Part shown: positions 38,105-52,877 of the stretch, in pieces | Layout of the letters: each line of letters opens with the position of its first letter | Numbering within the stretch: the first letter of the stretch is position 1 | Origin: Centroberyx gerrardi | Lineage: Eukaryota; Chordata; Actinopteri; Beryciformes; Berycidae | Length of the DNA: 64,000 nt | Reading direction: 5' to 3' | Assembly (NCBI RefSeq): GCF_048128805.1 | Contig: NC_135998.1 | Span: 13,164,656 to 13,228,655 of the forward strand | Position numbers and translations under genes: made by a program | Notes under the pieces: model-generated | The model's database searches: none | Told to the model about the DNA's origin: nothing | The model's input: the letters and a program-made list of their open reading frames with translations, nothing else

Positions 38105-41100
38105 TTTGTGACTCTCCTCCACAACAATGTCTGTTTGGGTGAGTAGTTGTCTGCCCAGTATCATCTGTGATGGATAATGTGATTTAGATGTAAATTATCA
38201 GTGTATGTAAATGCGTGTAAATTAGATTAAGGTTAAAAGTGTATTTTGGTGAGATAATATAGATGATAACTTCAGGACATTTTCTGACTTGTATTCAAGG
38301 ATGACATGGACCTGCTCTTAGACTCTCCCTCCTCACTGACCATAACAGTAAGTTGGACATACTCTCACTTTTTAATTAAGCCACTTTTTAACTTAACTAA
38401 CTTTTTGGGGCGTATAGGAGCCATCAATCTAGTATTTATCCAGGCAACTTATTTTGTTGGCTGCCATAGAGGTTTTAGAATATTGTGCTTGCAGATTTGT
38501 CAGATTTAGAAGCCACAGATGAAATTTACCAGCATTTTTCTTGTGGTTGGTGTAAATTTCAAGCCCTTAATATAACAGCAAAATGAATTGTATACATGAC
38601 TATTTCTTGAATAGACATGACTAATAAGACTTAAACGTAGAATATCGAATAATAAATAGAAAACAAAGCAAATACAATCACCAATAGATGGATAGGTATT
38701 ATGACTTTTCATTTAGAGTATGCTTAGTGATCATTAATTGGTTTTTACTGTTGATATGAGCCTGTTTCTGTGTTTATCAGTCCAATGCAAGAGGAACCGT
38801 GAAGGACAAGGCAGATTTCAAAGTGGCCGATGATGTGTCTGCACTCAGGGAGGCCATCGAGGGCATTGGTAGGCTAATGAAAGTTATCTTTACCCATCTG
38901 TTTAATAGCTTACTATGTCAGAGAAAAATGTAAAGCACACTCACTCCATCTCGCTACAATGTGCACTTCTATGGGTTAACTGAGGTTAAAGTGCAAATGG
39001 AAGAGGCTGTATAATGTGCATCAGGTTGTAAACACACAAACTGTAAGTGCAGTGTTGATGCTAAGTCTGTGTTCTGTGTTTTCTTCTTCTTAGGTACCAC
39101 AGAAAAGACACTGATCGAGGTGCTGACCCGAAGAAGCAATGCTCAGCGGCAGCTTATCGCTAACGCCTATCAGAAGGCAGCAGGAAGGGTACATGGACAC
39201 AAATACACTTGGGTTTACTTTCAGATATGAACTGTGGCTATGGAGGAAGACAGAGACCAAAATTAGATTAAGTGTTCTGTGTCCTCCCCCACTCTCCATC
39301 AGACATTAGTAGACGATCTGGAGGGCGACACTCACGGAGACTTCGAGGACTTGCTGGTGGCCCTGGTAACTCCTCCTGCTGCCTACGACTGCAAAGAGGT
39401 CATCAAAGCCATCAAGGTGAGACTGTGTTGAATGAATTTCCAGATAACTTGACCCTGCTTCAAAACAAGGACAACCCTCACTCTGGGCCTGTGTTTATGT
39501 AGCTGCTATTAAATATAACGATGGATGAGTCGTGATGAGGCCTAAATTGAATCTGTAAACTTGTTTTTTTTAAATTCATATACAATTTTTTTTTTTTTTT
39601 TTCCTTTCTTAAAGCATTTTGGATTTTCTGTTAGATGGTATACAGGGGGAAGTCAGGATGACATGCAGCAAAAGTCATCAGTCAGATTTAAACCCCCAAT
39701 TTATGTCTGTTAACCTGTTGAGTTGATACACCAGGACACCACTTATGCAGATTTTTTATTCATTTACTGTGGTAGTTTTTTGCTTAGTTGCTTGCTTTTG
39801 TAATAAGTGTACATGCAAGTTCTACATCCTGAATAAGCTCTGGCTCAGTATTTAAATACAAGAGTTACAAAGAGCTATAAAATAAAAGACACAAAGCAAA
39901 TATTTTGGAAAACAGTAAAACTATAATAAAAGAAGGGCTGACACTGCTTTCTCAGCTATATGAATATTTAATTTGTTCAAAGAGACTTCATTTTTCAACT
40001 ATTTAGATTTATGAGATTCGACTATACTCCCATACTTTTCAGTTTAGGGAACTGGTCTAAGATCAGCAGTTCAGTCTCTTTGTCTACCTGCATCCTTTAT
40101 GTCTTTTTCCTTTCTATGACTCAAGACTTTAGATGGATGATTGCCATGAAGCCTCTTCCTTCATCAACATGTCATTTGTTAAGAATCTGTGAAGCGTTTC
40201 CATCGGAGTTATGTGAAGAAGCCCTTATCCCTTATGAGGTTTTGTGTGTGTCACATACAGGGTGCCGGGACCACAGAGAGTACGCTGACTGAAATCTTTG
40301 CCTCCAGGTCCAACAAACAGATCAAGGCCTTGTGTGAAGCATACCTGGCAGGTTAGTATCTGCACTGCTTACTTTTGTTCTCACTGCTTAGTATAGTAGT
40401 ATTATTGTGACAACTTTGACAGATGTTTGTGTGTGCATGTCTGTGTGTATATTATGTGTTTTTGGTTTATATTATATTAGGTTAAATGCGTTTGGATTCT
40501 GTTTTCTATTCTGTTTCACTCAAGAAACGGGGAGATTACTGACTCATGATCTGACATCGGAGGTTTCTGGGGACTATGGCAAAACACTGCTCATCTTGGC
40601 TGAGGTACATTCAATTGAAACAGTGCTGATATGCTGTGTTACCACTCCCAAAGATTGCTAATCATTCCAAAAGCCATATATTTACTCTAGCTAGACGGGT
40701 CTGAGCATTCCTATCTGGAGAAATCTTTCAAATACCTTGATTGATGGTCTCTTTTTCGCCAAAGAATGTGCAGAATGAAAAGCCCCTGAGAGAGCAAGTT
40801 GTTGTATTTATGATGCACAGCTGCAACTAAGAATCATATAATTCTATGACCAGAATTGAATCGGTAATACAGTCATTCTTCTGTGAGAGGCCTAGAGTGG
40901 AGAGAGAAACAATAAAACCACGTTATTTACAAAATCTTTGGGAAAGCTTGCCTTGAAATATGACAATGACATTACAAATGCCATTCAAAAAGAAATGAGT
41001 CTCACCACATTAAGTAAAATTATAGTTTTAGAATGAATGCATATATACATTGTCCTTAATATAAGTATCATCACCACTGTGTTCCTCTGTTTGTCCTCCC

Positions 41101-43360
41101 AGGGGAAGAGAGATGAAAGCACTAATGTGGATACGGCCAAAGCCAAGGCAGATGCTAAGGTACTTTCACCTACATTCAGATCATACACCGTGTAGTGTGC
41201 AGCGTTTCCACACCTCTCTCTCTCTAGATTATAGAATACAACCGCTTGTCAGCCTACAGTGTTTTCCAATGCAAATAAAGCCATACAGCCGATGGGGTCA
41301 CAGTATACCTTTGTTTGTAAATAGAAAAGTATAATCAGGTTTTGTGGATGTAAACTGACGTAAACAAATAAGTGGACTGACATGAAACCAGCACTAACAC
41401 AGTTCAATTAACATTTCAGACTTTCAAACTATTTTCTGCTTTTTAAATTTTAGAATTGAAACAGTTCAGCTGTTCCCATCCGACAAAAATAATTCTGGCA
41501 CACTTCCAGATCGCTGTCAAACAAACCTGATTATTTTGGCCCATCTCCTCAGTTAACACACACACTGGTTGATGCCCACACGTAATATTTCATAACCCTC
41601 CCTAGTATTTCACTCCCTGGGCTTGGCCCTGAACTCCCTGCCTACTTAGCATGTGAGTCAGACAAGTCTCTCCCCAAGGTGTTTTTGTGGGGTGACATGA
41701 TGCGGCACTTCCTTTGAACTTTGAGTTGACGGTTCATTTTGATTGTCCCTCTGATTTTCTATCTCCGTCTCTCTCGTCTAAATCTGTGTGTATGTACGCC
41801 CGCACCCATCCTTCCTCCATGTTTCTCTCTGCCCAGGCCCTGTATGAAGCCGGGGAGAAGAAGTGGGGGACCGACGAGAGCAAGTTTATCGACATCCTGT
41901 GCCACAGGAGTGTTCCCCAGCTCCGGCAGAGTGAGTAGAGCTTTTTCACACTCTCTCTCTATCTTTAGACAGTATTGCAATAGAGAAAAAACTGAATTCC
42001 TGTAGAGATCCATGGAAAGTTTATCAAATTAAAATATATTTTTTACAGCTCTGGTAGAGTACAAGGGCATGAGCAAAAAGACTCTGCAGGAGAGCATTGA
42101 GAGTGAAATGTCCGGCAACCTGGAGACGCTACTAGTGGCCATCGGTAAGAACAATGTGTCATATCGTCTGATTCCTGACACTCATTTTGAAGTGATCCTC
42201 CATTTTTTTCCCCTGTATCCCTATATCTTCAAATAAAAAAAACAATCTCTGTGCTTCTCTCCAGTCAAGTGTGTGAAGAGTGTCCCTGCATACCTTGCAG
42301 AGCGGCTATTCAAGAGCATGAAGGTAAGCTGAACAATAAGTGTGATTAGGGTCTTTTGAAACCTCAGTGACCACAGTTCTGCCAGTGGCTCCCAATACAA
42401 AAGCCACATGTTGTTTTGTTGCGTCCCATTCAGCCACACACAGCAGACTGTTCCATTGGTCACCGGTGGTGTGGAAGGGAATGTTAAGCCACCGTTCTTA
42501 TTGTTGTTGCTCTGACAAAGTCTGCAACATTGGCTGACATGTGTGTCAACAGGTCTACACATAAAACACTCAACTTGCAGATAAACATTGAAACTGACAC
42601 AGAAGCAGTCATCATCGAATTCCCACTTTTTACAATTGCTTCAGAATATTTTTAGTTCTACTGTAGGATACTGAAGATGCAAGTTGTGGGGAATTTGCCA
42701 GTGACTACTGGTTTTATTACTTTATTTGTTCTACTTAATATTCTTTTTGAGAAGACTATATCATAGGTTGATAAGTGATATAGGAGTAGTTGTTGAGGAA
42801 GGAGAGACTGCTTCTTGTTTATTTTCCCCATCCAGGTTTTTCTGAGTCAGCCAGGAGAAACAACTTTTCTCTTTCCTGTCACAAGCTTACTCTTATTGGT
42901 TCCTTTGTTTTTCGCCCAACTTCCTCGTATGTCCAGGGTGCGGGGACCACAGAGTCGACTCTGACCAGGATACTGGTCAGCCGCTCGGAGATAGATTTGA
43001 TGGACATCAGAGCTGAGTACAAAAAGCTCTTTGGATATTCTCTCCACTCCAATTTAGAGGTCAGTAGCCTGCGCACACACACCCACACAGATGGAATTTA
43101 ATATGCTCATCTCACTCTACATATCAGTACTCAACATGGTTTTAATGTTTTGGTGTCTCTTGTGTTAGAGATGACACATTAGGGGAAAACTTGGTGTGAT
43201 TTATTAACCTCAGAGGGGATCGACTTTGATTTTCTTATAATGAATACCTCAGGTGGTCTGGAAACCCAGGCGTGATTTCTGTCTCTTTATGTTTGTCTAG
43301 TCTGAAGTGTCAGGTAGCTATGGCAACACCCTGAAGCTTCTCTGTGGTGGGGATGACTAA
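38105..43360 (+). CDS. anxa3: Annexin A3
   Basis: A Ca2+-dependent phospholipid-binding protein of the cytosol and membrane surface. Exons: 38105-38138 (ATG at 38127), 38300-38347, 38781-38868, 39094-39188, 39303-39416, 40261-40351, 40525-40604, 41103-41159, 41837-41930, 42049-42144, 42265-42323, 42937-43059, 43301-43360. Phases join perfectly to 338 codons ending GGDD-stop, as in annexin A3. Four annexin repeats are present with type-2 Ca2+ loops: GIGTTE and GAGTTE (repeats 1, 2), KWGTDE (3), GAGTTE (4). Key A3-like stretches are [24 protein letters not shown] and [19 protein letters not shown]. The N-terminus MSVW is followed by a 16-residue exon ([16 protein letters not shown]) that human A3 lacks as I recall it. 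Annexin A4 is the nearest alternative. The 3' UTR probably ends near 43985, after AATAAA at 43960-43965. Confidence 0.9.
39590..39770. repeat. Dispersed fish repeat fragment in anxa3 intron
   Basis: The sequence GACATGCAGCAAAAGTCATC followed by ATTTAAACCCCC resembles a tRNA-like dispersed repeat common in teleosts, here degenerate. It is preceded by a T-run. Confidence 0.4.
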
Positions 43361-43959
43361 CTCCTCCCACCTTTCGCTGAGGAACACGTGGCGTACGAGT
43401 GCAGCTTCACCCCAAAAGCAGATGAAATCCAAATGGGAGTATCGCCTCTACTGACGATGACCAGTAGTTTATGTTTCCAATACTTTGATATTGATATGAT
43501 TGCTTGAACTTGGCTCTAAAAATGGCTAGAACTATGTAGAATAACTTTTAATGTGAAATTCCAGGAATGTTCAACCAGACATTGAGGGATTTTCAAAGGT
43601 TTTCAAATACAGTGCCATGTAGACTGAATCATTAGCATATTAAGAGTTAAGGAGGAGTCTATCCATGGTTGTGCTGTTTGATCTCACTGCACCACTTGAT
43701 GTTGTAGGAAAATCAACCCTACCTTTTATGGATATGAAGATGCTGTTGAATGTTTTGATCAATACATATAGACACATAGTGAACTGAATTGTGTTTGTAT
43801 TCCAATACTGACAGCTGTCATCACTAAAATAACTACACATTTCTTACCAGTATTGTACATTATTGTTTTTGTAATACAAATAGTTTGAGTTGGTAATTAT
43901 ACAGACATAAAAGTGGTTGTCAAACATTGACCGATGTTAGAACTTCTTTCATTTAAAAA

Positions 43960-43965
43960 AATAAA
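43960..43965 (+). terminator. anxa3 polyadenylation signal
   Basis: AATAAA lies 600 nt after the anxa3 stop and is the first clear hexamer that leaves room before rcl1. It predicts cleavage near 43980. Confidence 0.6.
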
Positions 43966-44047
43966 CCTATTCCAATTCAATGTTATGTTACTGAGCAATA
44001 AGACACAAGACTCAATGTCATGTCAGTGATATAAAAAAAATACTCAT

Positions 44048-44053
44048 TTTATT
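44048..44053 (-). terminator. rcl1 polyadenylation signal overlapping its stop codon
   Basis: On the minus strand the last codons read ATC AAA TAA A, so the TAA stop (44051-44049) lies inside the hexamer AATAAA. If used, the rcl1 3' UTR would be only about 15-30 nt. I see no other AATAAA on this strand before the anxa3 3' end. Confidence 0.55.
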
Positions 44054-47000
44054 TGATGGTTTTGTTTATGTTGCTGTAACCTACTCCTACACAGGTCATT
44101 AGGACCTTGTCTCCCCCTTTCCTCTCCTCTTCTGAAGCCTTCTGAGTCTCGATCTTGAACATGATCTGGAAGAAATCTCGAATGTGTCTGAGGAATTCGA
44201 TCCTAGGGAGACAAAGCGAGAGAAATGCGCAGAGGAGGGAGAAAGAAGGAAGAAAGGGATAGACAGATTTTACAGAGAAGCAAAGTAGTATTAGTCATAT
44301 AATCCTTAAGGAGTGAACTACACCCAAACCATCTGTGTAAGAAAACATGTTCCAACTGACAGAGCAAATCATTCTGGGTCCAGGACCCATGAGTAAGCAT
44401 CTGGAATTATTTTTGATAATAATAATAATGAACCAAATAATACATTAGGAGGCGCGATCCCAGAGCACAGTGTCCTGGGTCACTGCTACTCCACCCTTTC
44501 AACCTTGAGTGATGTCGCACTGAGGTCAAAGGTCATCGATCTTGTCTGCATTTACAGTTCACATTCTTAACTGCCATCTCTAACCTCTCATCCACACTAT
44601 AATGAATCCTTACAGCCACGATGACAACAAAACCAATATATGATCCAAAGACAATTTACATAAGTGTGTGACAAGTGTAAATGCAAAAATGCAGTAATTT
44701 AACCTGAAGTTAAATTTCACGTAGGTCTTCCACAGAGCTTGACATAAACTCCATGAATGCACACACACCAATCGGGTAACAGACTGCGTAGTGTGTCATC
44801 GGGTGTAGCCGAGTGAGAGGAAGGGTGTATTGTGATGGCACTGCCAATCTTCAGTTATCATAGTACTGTACTTGAGAGGGACACAGCACCGGTACCATGA
44901 TAACTGAAAATGGACAGTTCATAGTCCGTTCATCACCTACTCCTCATTCATGATGATGACAACGATGAGTCCGTTGTTTGAAATCGTCTTTTTTACCCTT
45001 TATCATATTCATGTTTCATAGCTGAAGCATTGCTGACACTGTAAATAGTCACTGCACATTGTTCAAATCACATATTTTGAATTATTTATCCTTTCAACTG
45101 CTGCGTCTCTCCACTGATCACCTTTGTAAGCAGGAAGAATGACAGTGACTCCGTAAACTCACAGCCAGGCAGCCACCTGATAAAATGATGTCTGTATTGA
45201 TAACACACACACACACACATATATATACAAGCTCAGCATGTCTATACAAGCTCAGCATGTCAAAGTCTCGTAGGAAAACAGATACCCAAGGTTGATGAGA
45301 AATAACACATCGGTGACTGGTTTGTTTTTCACCCCTGTTGTTTATTTGACCGGCGTTTCCTGCCCCACAGTGGAAAGAGAACTTTGGAATATTGTCCCTT
45401 GCCAAGAGAGGATTGGTAGAACAATAACTACATGTAGGGTGCTGGGGGTTCTGCGTTGGTGCGTACAAGAGAGTGTGTCCCTTAACTTATTATGAATAGT
45501 AAGTTAAGAGCCATGTGAGTGTGTCTGTGTGTCTGTGTGTGATTGAATGGCAGTTGCTTACGTATATGGCGAGAGCGGTCCCAGCAGCACCTTAGACACA
45601 TCCTGTTGGCCCAGGGTCATGAAGAGCAATGCGAGGCTCTGATTGGACGAATCAACGCAGCCACCCTAATGAAACAGAGAAACGGGGAAGGGGGAGGAGG
45701 CGCCATGTGTGTCAGCAACAAAAACAACGCAAAAAAAATATACGTCACTGAGGTAGAGATTTTTACGAAGAACTCGATCACCTCGCGAGAGCAGATCGAT
45801 GCCTCAGGTACAACACTGATAGCCACACACACACACACTTGAAAAACAGAGTGGGAATCTAAGAGAGGACTGTAGGCCAGAGGTTATCAGGCTGTTTCAG
45901 CCCTGGACAGCAAACCTGGGTAATCATGTCTCACCCTGGGTCCCAAACCAATTAAAACATACTTTTACTGTTGTAAAGTAGAGACCTATCAGGAAAAAAA
46001 GCCAATGAATCATTGTTGGTCCTATCCCTAAACACCAATGTAAAATAAACTCCAATATAGGCCATCAAAGCTACCAGTCCAACTCTTTTGGAAGAACGTT
46101 TTCATTCCAATTTCAAATCCAATTACAGGTTGATCAGACAAAACATACTTGGGAATTACAGCTTTTTGACATTTTTTAGTCTGACAGGCAGATGTTATTC
46201 CCTTCTTTTTCCAAATTTGAGAGGGCAGTCCACCTTCTCAAAGTATATTGTTACGCTTTTATTCATTTTCTTTATGACACGTACAATGAGGAGTCTGGAA
46301 TAGGACAAGAAAGACATGCGACACAACAGTATGAGCCGAGATTTGAAGCCTCAGTCTGGAGTACATGACATGTCCCCTTGTGGCATTTCTTCTTTCTTAC
46401 CTCCATGGCGCTTTCAATAAACTCCAAACACTAACCATTATTTTTTGTTGTTTTATCTCCCTAAAAATATTTCTCTATTCTTATCAATTGTGGTCCTGCC
46501 CTACCTTACCTTCCTTTCTACTCAGCTGCCTCCTTCCCTCTTCATTCCTGCTGCTCCCTCACCACGCTTCCCTGCCTCCCATCAGACCTTCAAGCCTCTC
46601 GCCTCTCTTCCCTTCTTTTTTTACCACATATCTGAGATATTTGGAGGACAGAGGGCCCAGTCTCTATCTCTCTAAGTAATCACATGCCATCATGATTACT
46701 CAACAGTTATGCACTGTCTGCGTAGCCCCATGCCCCACCCAGTATGAAGAAGACTATGCAAGTTTGGAAGCACCCTACAGCGTTTCTTAAACTAATTAAG
46801 CTGCAAAACTGCTGTCCAAGCCATTATTCTGTCTGAAGATTTATAGCAACATCCCATTTGATGTCCTATATTAACTTGATGTGTAAAAGTGGGACAGCCT
46901 AACTGAGACTACATGGGATCAATTTCTTGCACTATGCATCCATTCTTATCAAGTTATGCATGTGGCCAATGTAACGTCTGGCCTTCAAGCAGTAGCATGC

Positions 47001-50000
47001 CATCGTGACAGCTGGTCAGCAGGAATATGATTCAATTACATAATCATATCAACAAAACCATGGCAACATTGTTTTCAGAGAGGCATCTCATGTCGACAAG
47101 GCAGGGATTCTCCTAACTGCATTCCCTCTTTGACTGGAGGAGGTTAAATAAACTGCATAAGCTGTGAAATCATACATCTAAATGCCAACAAATAATTTTT
47201 TTATGACAAATAACTTTTTATGACTTCAACGTGTTAGAAAAAAGCAAAAATTACACCTCCATCACAAGACGACTTATTTCGACCATTTTAATATTTTAAC
47301 ATGCCAGGACATGAGTAGAGCTACCGTGCCTTTTTCCTATTCTGATATAGGTTTTACCAAATAATCCACACAATAAGTCCATTTTAGTTATTACTTACCA
47401 TTACAAAATATTTAGTTATTAGTGTATACTCACTATCTTCAGGATGCGCAACTAAATTCTTCATATATCCAATGTTCAACTCCTAGGCCATGACTAAACA
47501 GAACATCCTAAATTTGCCTCCAGTCAAAGCCCACACAAGACACTGAATTTAAAATTGGAAACACTAGCCAATGAGAAACCTTCACAGTATTGGGGTTTAC
47601 GTCTACTAGCCTTCTTTTTCTGAGCGTCAATGACTTTCCTCTGAGTTCCCCAGAGCATGGAGAGCACATGCTGGTGACTACTGAAAATGTGCTGCAGCTG
47701 GGCTCCTTACCTTCTTGTGTGGCCACAAAAGTGCCGAGTAATGATATCGTTATAGATACCAAACCCTGCATCTTTTTTTCCCCCTCACCTCACCAAACAG
47801 CTTCATTTCAGCACTTCCCAGTGTCCTGTCGGTGCTTTTCTGCCAGAAAAAGAAACCTAGAGCACCAACAGCCGTTCTTATGGCTGTTTGATGTTCAGCT
47901 AATTCAGGCCCTGCCTACAGAGAGCACGTTTCAGACAGTTAGGAAGTCCCTAGAGGAGGCCAGCAGCCACCAACCTGCCATGAGGCCTCCTGGAAAAGTC
48001 CCTTAAATCCTTAATATCAAAGTTAACACCCACCCGCCTCCCTACTCCCCACCAGTCAACTCAAAGGACAGAGAAGTTTCTCTAGCTACAGACACACTTG
48101 AGCACTCAAGTAACCCAAGGAGCCCACATCCATTGCCGTTACACAATTACACAATACTACAGAGCAAAAAAATGAAAAATGGAGGTTTAACTTCTAAGCA
48201 ACTACAGACATATTTGACCTTTCCTGATGAGTCAAAATTGTTATATTCTAAAGAATCTATTAGATAACACCAACAGACAGAACAATTTTTAATGGGAGAA
48301 CCCCAATGAGAGGAGGCCAACTTCAATAATTCAAGAATTGTGGTAAGACTTATTCAGTTGTCAGCTTGACAGGGAGAGATACAAACATTAAGCGTTGCTA
48401 TCTTGAGGACTGATTCTGGTCTAATCCCAGACTTCTCTCGCTACAGGAGAGGTGAGGGCCGCCGATTGGAGGACAAATTCTTAATTAGCGACATCCATAC
48501 ACAGATTAAAAATCTAGTTCTTCCAAACCTAGCCAAACAATCATGTTTTCACTGTAGCCAGTGCCTCGAACACTGAAACTCTATAGATACGTTTTACCCA
48601 GCAGTGTAACCAATACTATTCTCTACTTTCCCCCCCAAAGTTTTAGCTCTCAAACTGCATATAATCAAGTCTAAATCAGACTAGGCTAAATTGTAAAGAG
48701 AGAAAAAGTTCAATGACAAGATAGGGTTTCGTCATCTACAGTATGTCATGCCAGTTTTTCTCTAACTCCCAAGACAAGTATAAACACAGCTATACCAGCA
48801 TAGCAATTAATGCCTATAGTCCAGCTTATGTCTTAACAGTGATAACCAATATAGTTTGAATATTAAAGTAAACGACATCAGGGAAAGTGCCGAGTACACC
48901 ACTTACATCAGCCCCCGTCCATTGTTGATGCCGCTTCCAAAAACAAAATGTCCATCGTGTGACTTTGGTTTACTACGACTACAAGTCGGCTGTACTGATT
49001 AACCAGAAAACAAACAGACGCACACACATACAGGGCGCCTATGTCCTCAGATGCAAATCCGTCTTTCCCTTGCACAGTTTCAAACATTAACAATCCCAGC
49101 AGGAGAGTCACGCGTCCGTCTCACTCTGGTGTCATCTTGTCTCCTCTCTCCTGCTGTGGCCCCTCTCAGCGGCAGCAGTCACCCTGCTGCAGTTGGATAT
49201 TACTGCCAGCCATCAAACGCTGTTAAACATTTGGCTGCTGAATTTCCCTGTTCTACCAGCAGCTTTAGCATTTTAAAAACTAAAAACAAAAAGTTGAGAA
49301 GGGCTGAATTTTCTGAATCCGCCACCCCTCTGTGGCTGCCAGGCAGAAACGTCAGCTCCCCACCCTGCTGCCGGGACTTAGAGGGTACATCCAACAATAT
49401 TCGTCTTTCAGCGCTAATCAGCACTACCCCGTCCTGCTAACTGGACTCACATGGCTCGTATGAGAGAAGGCTGAGAGGCAGAGCCATGCGGTGGCAAACT
49501 GCAGTCACAGAATCACTGGATCTAACTGCATATGTTTTAAAGAAGTGGGCTCTTTTTCCTTTATCCGTGTCTCTATATATCTTTAGTGAAAACCACCTCA
49601 TCATCATTACATTACACTTACAAACTGCACAAGCACAATGGCGTGGCTTCTTCACACCTGACCTAGCTGTTTTCCACGGCCTGCAGTTCAACCCTAAATC
49701 ACCGCTCAAGAATCCATGATTCATCAAGCTCGTCTGAACAAACAATATTCAGCTGGCACATCATCTAATCTGCCTGTCAATAAGCGCTGGTGTTTTCTAG
49801 AAATAAAACACATCAGTCTGATAAGCGCAGTCACCGATATCTGACCTCTTCAGAGAGCTCTTGCGTACTTTAAAGTGAAGTCCTAGACACTGGGATTATT
49901 ACCTATTATGCAACGGCATAAAATACATACAATATGGTATATGGATTAAAGTTTTTGAGAGAACAAAAAGGGAAAAATCCACCCAGAGCCTAATGATAGA

Positions 50001-50663
50001 AAGCCCTCAACCACAGTGGCAGTATAAACCACGATGACATCATCATGGTATGTTTGATAAAGTCAAAATTGAATGTGTGAAGGGCTGCCGGGTTAGTAAA
50101 GTTTAGTAAATTTAGTAAAGTTGCAATTAAAATTCACTTCATAGGTCTTCACTCAGGCTGTTACAATTCTTGTGAACATGAAATATTACATCAGATTCAT
50201 CAGTTTATACTCTGGCTGAGCTATTTGCCTGTCAGCAATACTGGGCTCTCCAAAATAAATAAATATATAAATAAATAAATAAATATTAAAAAAAGAAACG
50301 ATTCCTCTCTCTCAGCACTGTCCTATCTATTGAATAAACATGGATGCAATGGGCATTTTATGTAACATTATGGTAATCTTGTGTAATCTTTGTATACATA
50401 AAATCATATTTGTTAACAGTACAAGAAACTGAGAACGTGAGCTTCAGACAACTGCCACTGGAATGTTTATTAAAATAATGCTACGGTAAACATTAAGCTA
50501 TCCAAGTCCAACTCTTCCAACTCTTACTTTCATGACAGCATTATCAAACAGCCTGTTTGATAATGCCAGTTTTCTCTCAATAGAATTCCAGACTGGGGTT
50601 GTTGCTCATTACCAGGGAATGTGGGTAAACAACGGTATCGAGCGTGGTTGTTTATGTGTCCTG

Positions 50664-50726
<63 letters not shown>

Positions 50727-52837
50727 GGGATTCCCTCTGAATTCTTCTATCCCAGGAAGAGAATCACATTCCGTGGCCGCTACGGTGCAAAGCAACACCT
50801 GCTGATATTGACTTCCAAGAATACGGGAGATTTTCTAGCACAATAACTCCCCACCACACCACCGAGCAGATTTCCAGTAACCGATTCTTTGGCAGACTGT
50901 CACAATACCAGTGAGCCTCCATCATTCACAGTGGAAAATCCAAGCATATTTCAACTCAGAGTCTGTATGGAAGTTTTTTGCCATACCCACAGTGGGAGGT
51001 TGGCTTGATCATGAAAACTATTACCTTGCACAAAAGCCTCCAAAAAAATATAGTTCCAAACTAAATATTTGAGAGAAAATTAATCTGGGAATATATTTTG
51101 TAGGCTGTTATTACGTAAGCACTCCGCCTGCCTCTATAAATAAATGGGATAGACAGTATTTTGGATGGGAAGAGATTTGTAGATCAGTTAGACAATGCAG
51201 GCGCCTTCACTCGCCTATTATTTTTTAAATTTTTTTTGGCGAATCTACACTGATCTCATCTAGTCTACTGCATCTCTGAAATCCAAACAATGGGAATCTG
51301 TCATACTGAGACTTTTATCCCTGCAGGTGGCATAAAAATATTTGATGATTTTCACAGTAGGCTTTATTTTCTTGCAAAAAACAATTTTACTGTAGCACCA
51401 ATTGTACCATGAATTGTACCGGATGCTTGTGCTACAGACATGATGGCCAACAAAAACTGAGCGGTGCTAAGAATGCTGCAGGGCCACGCCCCCTCAACCT
51501 AATGAGAATAGGCTGAGCGTAGAGAAAGAGGCACTAAAGCAGTCAGAACAAATTAGATGAACCATCAAAAACTGGAAAAATGATATTCTTTGTGTTAGAA
51601 ATACATAGCAAACTATGTTTATAACGCTGTTATGGATCTTTGAACTGAACAGGCACAAGCCCTATTTGTGCAAAGGCTGAAAATGTTGGCCGGTCTTCTG
51701 AAGCTGACAGCAGGTTTGTGCCTTGGAAAGTTTCCAATCTATAGTAGGTGTGCCTATTCCCAGTGAGGAAAATCTGTGTGCCCATTTCAAAACAGCCTAG
51801 TTGACCCTGTAGGTCGGTCACTGGTGAGAAACAGATTACATTTAAATTCAAAATTCATGTCCAAGACCAAAACAAATTAGAAGGCAGACAAAGACAACTG
51901 CGATGAATATTTTGGTCGAAGGCCACATCACTGATGAGTGTGTGTGTGTGGGTAATGTGTATGTATGTATGTATGTGTGTGTCTCTGCAGTGCTCACCCT
52001 GTGTATCTCCTCCAAAAGCAGTTTGGCACAGTTCCTGCCCAGGTCCTCTGGCAGCACGGGGTCTCCTTGCCCCTGCGGCGTCGACGACAGCTCAGCGCTG
52101 AGGAAGCCACCAGTCAGAGTCTCTGCCACCAGGGTCAGCCCAAAACCTGGAGACCTGGGGTGAAGAGACATGAATTATTTAGTGTTTAATAAATTGGGCG
52201 GGGGCAGACAGACAGACACACACACACATTGAACTGAAACTTAGCTTTTAAATGAGCAAGGGATGGACATTTTTACATTTTAAATTCTAGTGAAAATCCT
52301 CACAGTCAAGAAAAAAAACTGATAAACAAATATCAGGTCAAGGTGCATTCCTGCTTCCCCATTTTAATGTTACTGCTTCCTATTTCCCAATAGGAAGCAG
52401 TAACATTAAAATGGGGAAGCACATGCAGCGACAAAATTTTTAAATCAACCTGAGCATAATTTCTGTCCGTGTGTGCTCCGACATTTGAGTGTCTTGCACT
52501 ACGCTACATTTGAAATGACCAAATATCAAAGTAAATTAAATCAGAAAAAACAAAAAGGTTTGATAATAGAAAATCTCTTATCAAACTTGAACAATTGGGA
52601 AATTCTAATACTTCTGAACTGTTTTGTACTGAAAAAAACATGCGACAGCCTGATAATACATTATTGTTGAAGTACTCACTTGCCAGAGTTGGCCCCTTTC
52701 ATGTGGTCGGTGTAGATGTAGATGTCTGGAATGAACTTGTTGAGGACGCTCCGGGCCGAGTCCACGATCCGGTTGGCCATCTGGGGGGAAACTCGCACCG
52801 AATATCTGGGTTTGCACGGTCAAGGAGCGTCGATGGG

Positions 52838-52877
<40 letters not shown>

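Noticed and set aside
47590-48006. 138-codon open frame in rcl1 intron 7
   Set aside because: No family resemblance, no supporting splice or codon signals, and located deep in an intron; taken as chance.
49051-49440. 129-codon open frame
   Set aside because: Ordinary composition for non-coding DNA here, with no recognisable motif and the minus strand equally open.
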